The notes under the pieces were generated by a model. The model did no database searches. It saw nothing but the letters and a program-made list of their open reading frames with translations, and was not told where the DNA came from. From Hemileia vastatrix (taxonomy: Eukaryota; Basidiomycota; Pucciniomycetes; Pucciniales; Zaghouaniaceae), in the NCBI GenBank assembly GCA_030280995.1, contig JASXTE010000001.1:29296606-29360605 (forward strand): a DNA stretch of 64,000 nucleotides, given 5' to 3'. This document shows, piece by piece, positions 45,418-57,572 of the stretch (positions are counted from its first letter, which is position 1; the number at the start of each line of letters is the position of its first letter). A program made the position numbers and the translations under genes.

Positions 45418-46732
45418 ATGCCTCCCAGACATTCCAAATCTCAAAAGGTAACTCAAAAATCTGCTTCGTCACAAAAGTCTCCTCGTAAAGCAAGCCCTAC
45501 ACCTGAAAAATCAAAGGCAGGTTCAGGTCAGCTTAAAAAGGATGATTATCTCATCATAATCAACTTCCTTAAAATAAAATCAAATTTTGAAGCATGTTTT
45601 GGATGTGAAAAGTCCACTCGTATTGGACGTCCACCTTCTTCAAAGGTTAATGGCTACTTGTTGATGGCCAATGAAGTAAGGAAGAAAACAAGGGGGAGAA
45701 TCGATATCAATCCTAAACAAATGAAGGAGAGATTTAAGAGTTACCATTCAAAATATAAAAAGACTCATCATGCTGTAAATGAAACTGGCTTTGGTATTGA
45801 CGATGATGATTTGGAGATTGGAATTACTACTGTTTCCGAAAATCTCAATGTCATGTGTCCTTTCTATGAGGAAATGGATAATCTTTTTGGCACCTGAGTT
45901 GATGTAAACCCTTGGTTTCTACACGATACTACTAAGCATATACCCTCTGGATCCAAACCTTCCTATAATCCTCCCAACACACCTTTACTTGAAGAAGATC
46001 AATCCCCTCCACCTTCTAACCATAGTTCAGCTGAAGATGATCCCAACTATCAAGCAGAACAATTATATCGCAGAAGATCTGAATCCTCAGAGGCCCAGAA
46101 TTTAAATGTATGTTTACTTTTTGTTTTTTCTTCAATTCTTCTCTGAATTTCTCTTTCTTTCTAGTCTCCTCCTACTCAAACTCAATCTCCATTAAATAAT
46201 CTCAATTCTGGAAATGTGAATACCTCTTTAGAAGCTGCTTTAGAAGAACTTCCTGAAGCCTCTTGTTCAAACTCCAAACTAAAGTGTCGAGCCTCAACTT
46301 CAATGAACTTGAACCATCTATTAAAACATGGTAATACTTCAACAAGCTCATTTGGCTCCCTTGAGGATTATTTTTAAAAAAAAGATATAAGTAAGTTTTG
46401 TTTACTATATATCTTAATCATTAACTCATTTATTTATTTATTTCAATTTAATTTTCTCAGCGAAATCAACTATTGCAAATAATGCCCTTGACTTTGAGAA
46501 GATGAAGTTTGATCATATGCTAAGGAAAGATCAGCAAGCCTTAGATTTGGAAGAAAAAAAATTTGAGGTAGAGCAGATGGAAAGAGTAAATGACCGTCAA
46601 TTTCAAAGAGAAATGGCTACTTGTGAATTGGAAAAACAAGAGAGTTTTAAAAAAAAAGATTTCATTATGGAATGTGTTAAAAATGGCCAATCTTATGAGG
46701 ACATTAAAAAATTACTTGACCTTTTCAATTGA
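45418..46732 (+). pseudogene. Harbinger SANT/Myb-like DNA-binding protein, 3 exons
   Basis: Model: exons 45418-46107, 46165-46390 and 46461-46732. The introns are 57 bp (GTATGT...CTAG) and 70 bp (GTAAGT...TCAG), and phases agree across both joints. I chose ATG 45418 (MPPRHSKSQ) over the upstream in-frame ATG because it fits a basic N-terminus. The first exon has a basic S/K/P-rich tail, then a SANT/Myb-like helix region (DDYLIIINFLKIKSNFEACF ... KQMKERFKSYHSKYKK), then the GFGIDDDD acidic linker and a CPFYEEMDNLFG motif. The third exon is a charged helix. In-frame TGA at 45895-45897 and TAA at 46375-46377 break it. The partner protein of Harbinger transposases usually binds DNA and carries the transposase to the nucleus. 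Confidence 0.82.
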
Positions 46733-48100
46733 TAAATTGTTTTTCTAGTTAATTTAATTTTGGTAATATTTTCTTATATGCTGACTTATAAAAGGAAAAG
46801 AATATAGTACGTTATTTTTGACAAAAATTTGAATGTATAATAAAAATTTTCTATCTTTACTTTCTAGTCAATAAGTTTGCTTATCTAAATTTTTCTAAGT
46901 CATCAATTTCACATGTCAGATTTAAAAAATTGGCAATGCCCTCCCCTGCATTTTATTGAAACAAGGGGTGGGTACCACCAAATTTTTCTAAGTCATCAAT
47001 TTCACATGTCAGATTTAAAAAATTGGCAATACCCTCCCCTGCATTTTATTGAAACAAGGGGTGGGTACCACCAAATTTTTCTAAGTCATCAATTTCACAT
47101 GTCAGATTTAAAAAATTGGCAATACCCTCCCCTGCATTTTATTGAAGTAAAGGGTGAAAGTCATCAAAATTTAATATAATTACATAAATTAATTAATATA
47201 TAAATAAGATATGTCAAGTATACTACTTTTAAAGTAATGACAATTCCTTAAGCCAAAATGCAGATCAAGTCTAGAAACTAGGTTTGGGACTTTCCACAGG
47301 TATAGGCTAGAGGAACCCCATGAAACAAATTAATGTTATCATGATTACCATTTATACAACACAAGGTCGTGGGCCCATTACTTTAATTTCATAAATTGAA
47401 ATATCATATTTATTTATTAAAAATTTATGGAAGAATATTAAATATTTGGTGATTTTTTTGTATATATTACTTGATTGAGTTACTAAGAGGGGCAATAATG
47501 CTCTAACAACATGCTCGCTGCATTAGAACTCAATCGTGTAATAATACAAAAAATTTTAAAGAATTTTCTTTGATGGAAAAACAATAATTTTACATACCTT
47601 TATTTACGCAATGATATAATTTTGAATCAATAAATATTATTAAATAGATATGAGTGAAACAGAACCTGAAGAAAAAAATCCAAGTCAATATCAGAACCAC
47701 TCATACTACGTTTAACAATGTAAAATCAATTCATTCATTCACTAAAATTATTTGTAATATTTACGTACTTCTTTTATAATTTCTTTTATTTTGATACTGT
47801 TCATTTTTTGACAATGTTTTAGATGATGATTGAAAAGAAGCTGAATTTAAAGATGATGAGAGTGAGGTAAGTGGGGAATCTGAAGTTAAAGTCATGTATT
47901 TTTCTACTTAAAAATTTGTTACTTTTCAAACACCCAAAATTATACATTAAAAAAAACTCACTTAATTTAAATTAAAAAATAAAAATTCCTCAAAAGACTA
48001 ATGAGAATTTTTTTTATTTCACTTGAACTTAATGAATATTTTTCTCTAAAATTAAAAAAAAATCAAAAAACAAAAAAAAAAATCAATAAACTGTTAAATT
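46733..48100. repeat. Harbinger interior with three 93-bp tandem repeats
   Basis: Units start at 46891, 46984 and 47077, exactly 93 bp apart, each with TTTTCTAAGTCATCAATTTC and CCTCCCCTGCATTTTATTG. Because 93 is a multiple of three, a repetitive ORF spans them (46913-47179); I do not take it as a gene. The rest (47180-48100) is AT-rich with no feature I can name. Confidence 0.85.
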
Positions 48101-49130
48101 TTTTATAACACTTCCCCATTCCCCTAAATTCCCCTCTCCAAAGCCCTCTCCCACCTCCCAAAAAACCTTGGAAAACCCCCCCTCCACCCCCCACCAAATC
48201 CCCCAAATCCCCCCTTCAAAACCACCTCCAAATCCCCTCCAAACCCCCCTCCAAATCCCCCTCCAAACCCCCCTGCAAATCGCCCTCCAAACCCCCTGCA
48301 ACCCCCCCAAACACCCCCTTCAATCCACCTCCTTTCACCCCCTCCAAACCCCCTCTAACCCCCCTCCAAATCCCCCTTGAAACCCCCCCAATACGTCCCT
48401 CTAAACCCCCCTAACCTCTCCTCCAACTTACTTAACGATTCGTTAGCGAATCGTTAAGTTAATGAACGATAGCTGCTAATCGTTCATTTACTTAATGAAT
48501 CGCTAATGAATCGTTAAGTTAACGAACGATTCACTGCAATCGTTTGTTAACTTAACGATTCATTAGCGAATCGTCAAGTTAATGAACGATTAGCTGCAAT
48601 CGTTCATTAACTTAATGATTCGCTAATGAATCGTTAAGTTAATGAACGATTAGCTGCAATCGTTCATTAACTTAATGATTCGCTAATGAATCGTTAAGTT
48701 AATGAACGATTGGGTGCAATCGTTCAATAACTTAATGATTCGTTAACGAATCGTTAAGTGAAGGTTAAGGGGGGGTAGGAGGGATATGAGGGAGGATTTG
48801 GGGGAGTTTTGAGGGGGATAGGAGGGGGGTTTGGAGGGGGGGTTAGAGGCGGGTTTGGTGGGGATTTGGAGGGAGGATTTGGGGGATTTGGTGGGGGGTG
48901 GAGTGGAATGAGGGGAAGATATGAGGAGACCAAGAAGGGGGAGAAAGGGAGAGATGAGACCAAAGAGGGAGAAAAGGGAGGTTAGAGTGAGCCAAGGAGG
49001 GGGGAATGAGGCAGCCAAAGGGGGGAAAAGGGGGATGTATCCATTCCAAGGAGAGGGTAAAGGTGGGAAAAAGACCAGGCCAGGGGGGGATAAAGAGAGA
49101 AAAGAGGGAGAGAAAGAGAGAGAAAAAAAA
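48100..49130. repeat. Foldback block: C-rich arm, 60-bp palindromic repeats, G-rich arm
   Basis: Left arm (about 48108-48420) is CCCC/TCC/AAA-rich; right arm (about 48766-49130) is its rough reverse complement. For example, CCACCAAATCCCCCAAATCC occurs at about 48190 and, inverted, near 48885. Between them (48428-48765) is a tandem repeat of exactly 60 bp, about 5.5 copies, each made of two palindromes (CTTAACGATTCGTTAGCGAA... and AATGAACGATTAGCTGCAAT...). The whole block could form a large hairpin or cruciform, and the G-rich arm has many G-runs suited to quadruplexes. Confidence 0.85.
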
Positions 49131-49542
49131 GGTTAATTTTACCTATAAATTTAAAAACAACCACTTACAAAAAAAAAACAAAAAAAAAAAAAACCAAAAA
49201 ACCAAAAAAAAAAAAAAATTAGCAAAAAATTAACTAAAAAGAATAAAATGACTTACCTGGAGAGATGAGTTGAGAAAAAAGAAATATAAGTGAAATTGAT
49301 TGAGTGATGTAGGAAGAGAGGAGAAAACAGATATGAGTAAAGAAAAAAAAGAGAGTGACTGAAAAAATATGCGTTTGCTGAAAATATGCGATTTCATGTT
49401 GAGTTGATGAAAGAAAACACAGAGAGAAAAAAAAATAAGACTTTAACAGCAAATTCAAAAACTAAAAAAATATGCTAAAAAATTTACCATTCTCAGTGAA
49501 TAATACATGCAAATTGATAATTTGAAGAGAAAGAGAAAAAAA
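49131..49542. other. Poly-A and AT-rich stretch downstream of the transposase gene
   Basis: Long A-runs (about 49168-49220) followed by AT-rich DNA up to the transposase stop. No gene seen. Confidence 0.5.
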
Positions 49543-50802
49543 TTAAAATTGCGTTGAAAAATGTTGGAGTGTTATTGGAAGGATTTTCGCCCTTATACTA
49601 GTTGATTGAGAAATAGAAGTGTTGGATATAGTCGGAGGTGAATCAACTTGTTCATCTTCATACAGCTCTAACCATTGATCTTTGAGGTCAGCAAGTAGGT
49701 TATGAAGTATAGTGCAACACAGAATCCAGTTGATCACCGCCTCCATTTCAGATTTATTTCTAAGAGGACTTCTTAATTCCCTTAAACTAGAAAAACGGCC
49801 TTTCAAGATTCCAATAGAATTTTCAATACGGACTCTTGACTTTGCCAAATGATTGTTGAATTTGGCATTTTGACTGTCTTCTGAAGCTGCTCCCCGAAAA
49901 GCAGGAAGTACATACTTTCCATTCACATAAGCAGAATCTGCAAGAAGATACTGATTTTCATCAAAGAATTTTTCAGGTTCATTTGAAATATGCATTCTTT
50001 GGAAGACGTAGGAGTCATGACATGAGCCAGGATAGCCAGCGAAGAATGATATAAATTTTTTGTTTACGTCACATATAAGCTGAACGTTAATTGAATATCT
50101 ATAAAGAAGATATATTTGTTTGTGTTAGTTTCAAGGAGGATGAAAGGAGTTAAAAATAATCTACCTCTTTTTATGGTCAAAGTAATTGTTTCCACCTTGA
50201 GCAGGTTTCTGGCTCAAAGGAATAGTAGTACCATCAACAAAACCAATACATCCTGGAAAGCCCTCTGCTTGCATAACCTGAGATGATTCAAGTCGCTCTT
50301 CTTTTGTTGGCCAGGTGAGAAGTTGTGATTCCAAGGAGTTGATGGCAGTGATACATCGTTTGGTATAAGTGTTAACTGAACCATACCCTAAATCAAAGAC
50401 ATTTTCTAAACGTTTCAAAGCGGCTCCATTACCATTTGAACCCAAACGACATAGTGTGATGGCCAATTGAATTGAAGGATGTCATTGTTCTTTTTGAGAA
50501 TTATTGTGAAATATGGGATGATCCTGAATAAGCTCAAGCAATTTAAGGAAACATTCCTGAGAAGTCCTGAACAGCTGTCTAAAACTGGGTGTAGATAGGT
50601 TAAGAAGTGTTTGGATGGTGTACTTGGGGGTATGAAGTACTTGAGGCTTTCTGGGAAGAAGGTAAAGTTTCCTGGCCATTTTTGATAAAACGACAAAATC
50701 TTCTTCTAGATCAGAATCGGAATCAGAGTCCAAGAGCAGTTCAAGCACCATGAAAGTCATTGCTTTATGTAATTTATCACGATTTGAAAGTGAGGAAGGC
50801 AT
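49543..50802 (-). pseudogene. Harbinger DDE transposase (DDE_Tnp_4 type), 2 exons, one nonsense codon
   Basis: Model on the minus strand: exon 1 50802-50165, intron 50164-50099 (66 bp, GTAG...ATAG), exon 2 50098-49543; the phase (2 then 1) restores K-R-Y-S. That is about 397 codons, a normal length. Catalytic motifs are complete: GFVDGTTIPL (first D), GYPGSCHDSY (second D), LLADSAYV, and RVRIENSIGILKGRF (E). The N-terminal part (50802-50482) is the acidic plus helical region usual for the family. TGA at 50484-50482 interrupts it, and a CGA (Arg) to TGA change would explain it. Because all DDE residues survive, decay is recent. Confidence 0.88.
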
Positions 50803-50924
50803 GACTCTTATATGATATGATATGAAGATGTAAGTGATGTACGATGTTTTGAGTTATGAAGTGTTATGCTGTGGAGTGCTGCGTATGAATGGGATGATGC
50901 TGACAAATCAGTGAAATGGGACTT

Positions 50925-51109
50925 GATGGTGAAATCAGCACTTTTGGTTGAGAAAGTGCGGATTTGAGTGAAATAAGTGACTTATTTCATTTTGAAATCC
51001 ACCAGTATTGGGGCTAGTGTGTTTTGGAAATCCGCACTTATTTAAGTGCGGATTTGGTCAAATTTAAGTGCGGATTTGTAAGTGCGTATTTGCCAGAACT
51101 GACACCCCC
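50925..51109 (-). repeat. Right subterminal motifs and TIR of the Harbinger element
   Basis: Copies of AAGTGCGGATTT and AAATCCGCACTT in both orientations, then the TIR (51079-51109), one mismatch to the left TIR. Followed by TAATA. Confidence 0.85.
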
Positions 51110-54100
51110 TAATATCTTTATTTCATGTTTGATCTCTTTAATTTTAATTTTAACCTTTTATTTATCCTTTAGCTTTTAAATATCAATTTTATTTTGGTAA
51201 AACTGATAACTTTCACATTTTTTTACATTTATTATATAATATTATTAAAGTTGTAAAATCACACAGTGTACATTCAGTACACATGTTTTTTCTATACTAA
51301 AAACATTAATAATATAATGGTGACTAAAAAATAATCAAATAATAAATATGGATGACACAGAAAGATCAAATACCCATAGACATTTTTAAAGTGAATATAA
51401 GATTAACTGAAGAAGACTTGCACCCTAGCTACTCTCCATCATAAAAGTGTCCAGCACAAGTTCAGCTGAGCTTTTGCTGGACACTTTTGGTTGCATGCAG
51501 CCAGATGGGATAAATTTACTCAATGGAAGTTAAAATGAATTTTTGCTCAATCATTGCACAAGAAGTAGTCTTATACTGCTATACTATCCTCCTAATTTTT
51601 TTGAAAACCTCAGGTGGACACTTTTATTAATTTAAAAAAAATGAAAATATATTCCAAATCTAGAACCGGTGGTGCAATTTTGGTCTGAAAACTCAAATTT
51701 TCTTTGATGGCAGAAATTTAATTTGAATGTTTAATTTCATATTTAGTCACTTTTATTTTACTTTTTTATTCCTTTTTTTGCTTTCAAATATCAATTTATT
51801 TATTGTAAAACTAATACTTTTCATATTTTTTTTACTTTTATTTAATAAGATTATTAAAGATGTAGCATCTCCCAGTATGCATTTGGCTTATAATTTTTTT
51901 CAATACTAATAACATTAATAGTATAATGGTGAAAAACAATGAATCCAATGATAAATATGAATGACACAGAAAGATCATATACAAGTGGATTTGTTTATAA
52001 GGAATACCTGATGAACTGAAGAAGACCTGCACCCTAGATACTCACCATCATAAAAGTGTCCAGCATAAGTTTGGCCAAAATTGTGCTGGACACTTTTGGT
52101 TGCATGCAGTAAGATGGGATAAATTTACTCTATGGAAATGAAAATGACATTTTGCTCAATCATTGCAAAATAAGTAGTTTGATATTGCCAAAATGTCCTC
52201 CTGATGATTTTTCAAAACTCATCAGGACACTTTCTTTGGTTTAACAAAAAAGAAAATATAGTCCAAGTTTAGCCCTGGTGGTGCACATTTGATCTAACAC
52301 CTCTACTTGTTATTGATAGTGGGAATTTTCCTTAGATTTATTTTTCTTATTTTATCCCTTTTATTTTACTTTTTTATTGCTCATATTGCTTTGGATATCA
52401 ATTTTTAATTTTTAAAATAAATAATTTTCATACTCTTATACCTTTATTTAATAATATATGATTAAAGGTGGAACACCACCTGGTATGCATTTTTCACACA
52501 AGTTATTAATATAGTAATAACATTAATAATATAATGATGACAAAAAATCAATCAAATGGTAAATTTAAACGGCACAGAAAGATCAAATACCAGTGTATAT
52601 ATTTATAAGAAATCCCTTTTGAGTATAAGAAGATTTGCTGTATGCCTACTCTCAATTATAAAAGTGTCCAGCACAAGTTCGGCCGAACTTGTGCTGGACA
52701 CTTTTGGTTGCATGAAGTCATATGAGATAAATTCTCTCTATGGCAATGAAAATGATATTTCACTCAATTATTGAAGTAAAGAATGTTTAATATTTTAAAA
52801 TTTTCCCCTAGAAGTCTCTCCAAACCTCAGCTCAAAATTTGTTAGCTATACATAAAAGTAAGTTTAGTCCAAGTCTTGACATAGGGGTCCCCAAATGTCC
52901 CAGAACCACTTCTGGCTCTTGATAGTAAAATTTTACTTGTATTTTTTATTTCGTACTTGATCCCATTTATTTTCATTTTACTTTTCTATTACTCTTTTTA
53001 ATTTTAAATATCAATTTATTTTTTTAAAAACTAACCATAATCATATTTTTTTAACTTTATATAATAATATTATTAAAGGTGTAACATCACCAATTTTGCA
53101 TTTGGCATGCAGGTTTTTGCTATACTAGAAACATTAATAATATATATGGTGACAAAAATTTAATTATAAGATAAATATGAATGATAAAAAAAAGTTAAAA
53201 AACCAATAGAAATGTTAAAAACAAAAAACTGATGTACTGAGAAACACTTCCACCCTAGCTACTCTCCATCATAAAAGTGTCCAGCACAAGTTCAGCCAAA
53301 CTTGTGCTGGACACTTTTGATTAGGTGCAGTCAGATGGGATCAATTCTCTCTGTGGAAATAAAATTTAAAAAAATGCTAAATATTTACATTAGAAGTAGT
53401 TTGGTATGGCTGAATTATACACCTTGAGTTTTCCCAAACCTCAGGTGAAAATTTTTTTATCTTTAAAAAAAATTAAATTTTATCAAATTTAGCCCTGATG
53501 GCACCCATTTGTTTCAACACCTCTACTGGCACTTGTAGGCAGAAATTTTTCTTGAATTTTTCTTTTTCATATTTGATCTCTTTTACTTTACTTTTTTATA
53601 ACTCATGTTACATTTGGATATTAATTTATATTTTGGAAAAAAATCATTTTTATATTTTTTTAACATTTTTTAATAATATTATAAAAGGTGTAATATAACA
53701 TGGCATGCATTTGGCGCACAAGTTTTTTCTATACTAATAAAATTAATAATATTCTAATGACAAAAAATTAATCAGATATTAAAATATGAATAACACAGAA
53801 AGATCAAATACCAGTTGACATGTTTTAAAAAAATAACAGTTGCACTGAAGAAGGCCTGCACCCTAGCTACTCTCCATCATAAAAGTGTCCAGCACAAGTT
53901 CCGCCAAACTTGTGCTGGACACTTTCAGTCAGGTGCAGTCAGATGGGATCAATTCTCTCTATGGCAATGAAAAAAAATTATTTGATAAGAAAATTCACTA
54001 GATGTAGTTTGATATAGCTGAATTATCCACCTAGAGTTCATCCAAACCACAGGTACACAATTTTTTATCTTTAAAAAACAGTCAATTTAGTACAATTTAT

Positions 54101-56205
54101 CCCTGATGGCACTCATTTGCCTCAACATCTCTACTGGCCTTTGATATTAGGAATAATACTTGGATTTCTTTTTTCATATTTGATACCTTTAACTTAATTT
54201 TTTATTTCTCATATTGCTTTTGGATATCAATTAATAATTTTTAAAATAAATTTTTTTAATAATATTATAAAAGGTGTAACATCACTCAGTATGCATTTGG
54301 CACACAATTATTTGCTATACTTATATAATTAATAATATAATTAAGACAAAAAATTAATCAAACAATATGTATGAGTGAGGCACAAAGATAAAATATCAGT
54401 AGACATGTTTGTAAGAAATACCAGATGAACTGAAGAAAAATTCTAACCCAGCCACTCTCCATCATGGAAGTATCCAGCACAAGTTCGGCCAAACTTGTGC
54501 TGGACACTTTTGGTCATGTGCAGTCAGATGGGATCAATTCTCTGTATGGAAACAAAAATTTTTTTTATCAAATTTCACCAGAAGTAGTTTGGTTTAGCTG
54601 AATCATCCACCTGCTGTTCTGCCCAATATCAGGTGTATAATTTTTTATCTTTAAAGAAAAGGTCACTTATTACAATAAAGCCGTGATGGCTCCCATTTGC
54701 TTTAACACCTCTACTGGCTCTTGATAGCAGGAATTTTACTAGTATTTTTTTCATATTTGAACTGTTTGACTTTTATTTTACTCTTTTATTCCTCTTCTTA
54801 CTTTTAAATTTCTATTTAATTTTTGTTAAACTAATCCTTTCCATATTTATTAACGTCTATTTTAAAAAATTATTGAAGGGATAACTTCACATGGTATGCA
54901 TTTGGCACACAAGTTTTTGCTATACTAATAACATTAATAATATAATGGCAATTAAATATTAATTGGATGATAAATATGAAAGATACAGACTGATCAAATA
55001 CCAGTAGACATGTTTATGGGAAATACAAGATGAAGGAACTGAAGAAAATTTCCACCCAAGCTACTCTCCATCATAAAAGTGTCCAGCACAAGTTCAGCCA
55101 AACTTGTGCTGGACACTTTGTCACGTGCAGTCAGATGGGATCAATTCTCTCTATGGCAACAAAAAAACATTTTTTTATTAAACTTCACAACAAGTTGTTT
55201 TGATTAGCTGAATCATCCACCTGTTGTTCTTCCCAACCTCAGGTGTATAATTTTTTATCTTTATAAAAAAAGGTCACTTATTAAAATTTAGCCCTGATGG
55301 CTCCCATTTGTTTCAACACTTCTACTGGCTCTTGAGAGAAAGAATTTTACTAGTATTTTGTTTTTTATAATTGATCTCTTTGAGATTAATTTTAATTTTT
55401 TATTTCTCTATTTTTTTAATATCTATTTAAATTATTGTAAAGCTAATCATTTTCATATTTTTTTACTTTTATTTCATAATATTATAAAAGGTGTAACATC
55501 ACCTGGTATGCATTTGGCACATGAGTTTTTTCTATACTTATAATATTAATAATATAATGGTGACAATAAATTAATCAAATGATATATATGAGTGAGGCAC
55601 AAAGATCAAGTACCAATGGACATGTTTATAAGAAATACCAGATTAACTGAAGAAAAATTCTTCCCTAGCTACTCTCCATCATAAATGTGTCCAGCACAAG
55701 TTTGGGCGAACTTGTGCTGGACACTTTTGGTCACATGTAGTCTGGTGTGATTGATTCTCTCTCAATCATTGCACTAGAAGTTGTTTGATATGGCTAAATG
55801 GTTCTGCTGAAGTTTTGTTAAATCTCAGATTGGCACTTTTTTGTTTTTCAAAAAAGCAATTATAGTCCAAGTTTAGTGCCACTGGTGAGCGTTCACCCCA
55901 ACATGTCTACTTGCTCTTGATGGCAGTAATTTTATTTTAATTTTTTATTTCATATTTGCTTCCTTTAATTTTACCTTTTTATCCCTCATATTACTTTTGT
56001 ATATCAATTTATTTTTTGTAAAACAAATCATTTTCATATTTTTTTACCTTTATTTAATAATATTATAAAAGGTTTAACATCACCCGGTATGTGTTGGGCA
56101 CACAAGTTTTTGCTATACTTATAATATTAATAACATAATGGTGACAAAAAATCAATCAAACGATAAATATGAGTGAGGCACAAAGGTCAAATACCAATTA
56201 ATCAA
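51110..56205. repeat. 608-bp satellite array, right part
   Basis: Dyads start at 51447, 52057, 52664, 53277, 53885, 54470, 55079 and 55687, with spacings of 610, 607, 613, 608, 585, 609 and 608 bp. The dyad has two 16-bp arms (GTGTCCAGCACAAGTT and its complement) around six bases, 38 bp in all. It is far better kept than the AT-rich rest of the monomer. The array ends near 56205, after GAGTGAGGCACAAAGGTC. Short ORFs in the monomers are chance frames. Confidence 0.93.
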
Positions 56206-57445
56206 TAGTTCTTTTTAATATTATAAAATTTTTGATTAAATAAAATGGTAATAATGAATTATATTTTTCATCCACAATTCCACTCTAATGATTCCCACTG
56301 CACAAAAAGGGTTCACTCAGTACTTTCTTTACTGCTTGTGCATATATTTTATTGCCCACAGTACTAAAATTTTTTGTAGTGATTATCCCACATCTGATTC
56401 AGTAATATTTTTGAACAATATAAGTTTTTTTTACAAAAGACCTTATCATATCCAATATCCCACAAAAAATACAACCTGTTTTTGTATTAAAACCCATTAA
56501 TTATTAAGAAATTGTTAAAATAATTAGATTAGACCCTGGCACAGCTAGATCCATACCAACCGACCTAAATTCTTTTCAATATTGAAAAAAATTAAATAAA
56601 ATTATGATATCATACTAAATTATGGGCACCAACCATAATTAAGCACTTCTCATTTGCTCTGCTACAAAATGAGTGCATGTAGCATTTTTTGTCACCGGAA
56701 GACCTATGCACAAGGTCGAGGATGTTCCTGAAAGTGAGATGAGGGATTTAGAAACTTCTTCGAAGCACAGAGGAATGATTCGAGGAAGTGGTTCGAAGGT
56801 CACTCGAAGTAAGAGCTACAGGTTCGAAGTTTGTTTGAGAAGAATTATAAGATAGTTTCAAAGGTAATAGGAATTCTTAAGATCTCACGAAGGGTTGGAA
56901 ACTCAATAATCAAATATTTAGGATTTAGAAATGAATATTGAGAAAATAAAAGAAAGATACAATAACAATGATTTAATTCTAAAGATTTACCACTATTAAT
57001 GTAAATACGATTTATAATTTAATTCTAAGGAATATCGAACCAAATACCCAACCCCTTTTATATCCTTTGTTCCTCCTCTCATTGACCTCCCTTCCATCGC
57101 ACTATTCCCATTCCATTGACCATTACTAACATACACTTAGACCCTCTTCGCTAAATATCCATCCATTCTCAATTTACCCCTTTTTAATTAATTAACAAAA
57201 CTTTAATGAAAAAACTACTACTGTACTATTTCGTTGAACCTAGCGCTGTGCATTGCTTATTGAAAAGGAGACTAAGGCACCCTATTGGGAGATTGACTAA
57301 TTTAGATTTAGAGTTTAGGCTAGCACAGTTAAATAGTAAGTACACAAAGGAAAATCGCAGTTGCTATGGAGAATTGCTTTCTGCGCTTCGAGTATAGATT
57401 TAGGACTCGATATTATTGATTTAATGAGCTGCTTTCACCTCAAGT
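56206..57445. other. AT-rich region with a TTCGAAG-rich patch
   Basis: No gene supported. A patch at 56690-56830 starts TGTCACCGGAAG and has six TCGAAG or TTCGAAG motifs. Similar TCGAAG/TCGAGG motifs recur at 58980-59065. This could be LTR-type sequence of the element at 59441-64000, but I could not define borders. Confidence 0.35.
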
Positions 57446-57479
57446 GTCACGTGGCGCGTGACAGATGCCCGGGTATAAG
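57446..57479 (+). promoter_or_regulatory. Promoter candidate of the Zn2Cys6-like gene
   Basis: A dyad GTCACG-N5-CGTGAC (57446-57462) that contains the E-box CACGTG lies 11 bases ahead of TATAAG (57474-57479). The ATG follows at 57573. This spacing suits a core promoter and an upstream activator site. Confidence 0.45.
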
Positions 57480-57572
57480 AATTGCGAACTCCGTTGAGCT
57501 TGAGCCATCTTCCCACACTAGTTTCCCTTCTTCTATAACTTTTTTCTCACTTATTAATTTCCCTTTTTTATA

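Larger units (their letters stand above)
45036..51109. mobile_element. PIF/Harbinger DNA transposon (6074 bp)
   Basis: Flanked by the duplication TAATA (45031-45035 and 51110-51114). Terminal inverted repeats of 31 bp (45036-45066 and 51079-51109) start GGGGGTGTCAGTTCTGGC and differ at one base. It carries two convergent genes, the pair typical of the superfamily: a SANT/Myb-like protein (+) and a DDE transposase (-). It interrupts one 608-bp satellite monomer: removing it plus one TAATA gives a spacing of 611 bp between neighbouring dyads. The 5-bp duplication is longer than the usual 3-bp TWA of Harbinger elements. Confidence 0.95.

Noticed and set aside
45418..46732. Reading the SANT/Myb-like gene as a host transcription factor
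   Set aside because: It lies between the TIRs of the Harbinger element and pairs with its transposase, the expected two-gene layout.
46913..47179. 88-codon repetitive ORF
   Set aside because: It is open only because the 93-bp repeat is a multiple of three and has no stop in that frame; no start context or homology is apparent.
48083..49136. Proline-rich and glycine/arginine-rich ORFs on both strands
   Set aside because: They are translations of the C-rich and G-rich foldback arms; composition alone explains them and no frame is favoured.
43547..55724. Regular repeats resembling a CRISPR array
   Set aside because: Spacing is about 608 bp with homologous, not unique, sequence between the dyads; this is a eukaryotic tandem satellite.
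56673..56855. 60-codon ORF in the TTCGAAG patch
   Set aside because: No conserved motif; frame created by a repetitive motif region that looks more like LTR sequence.
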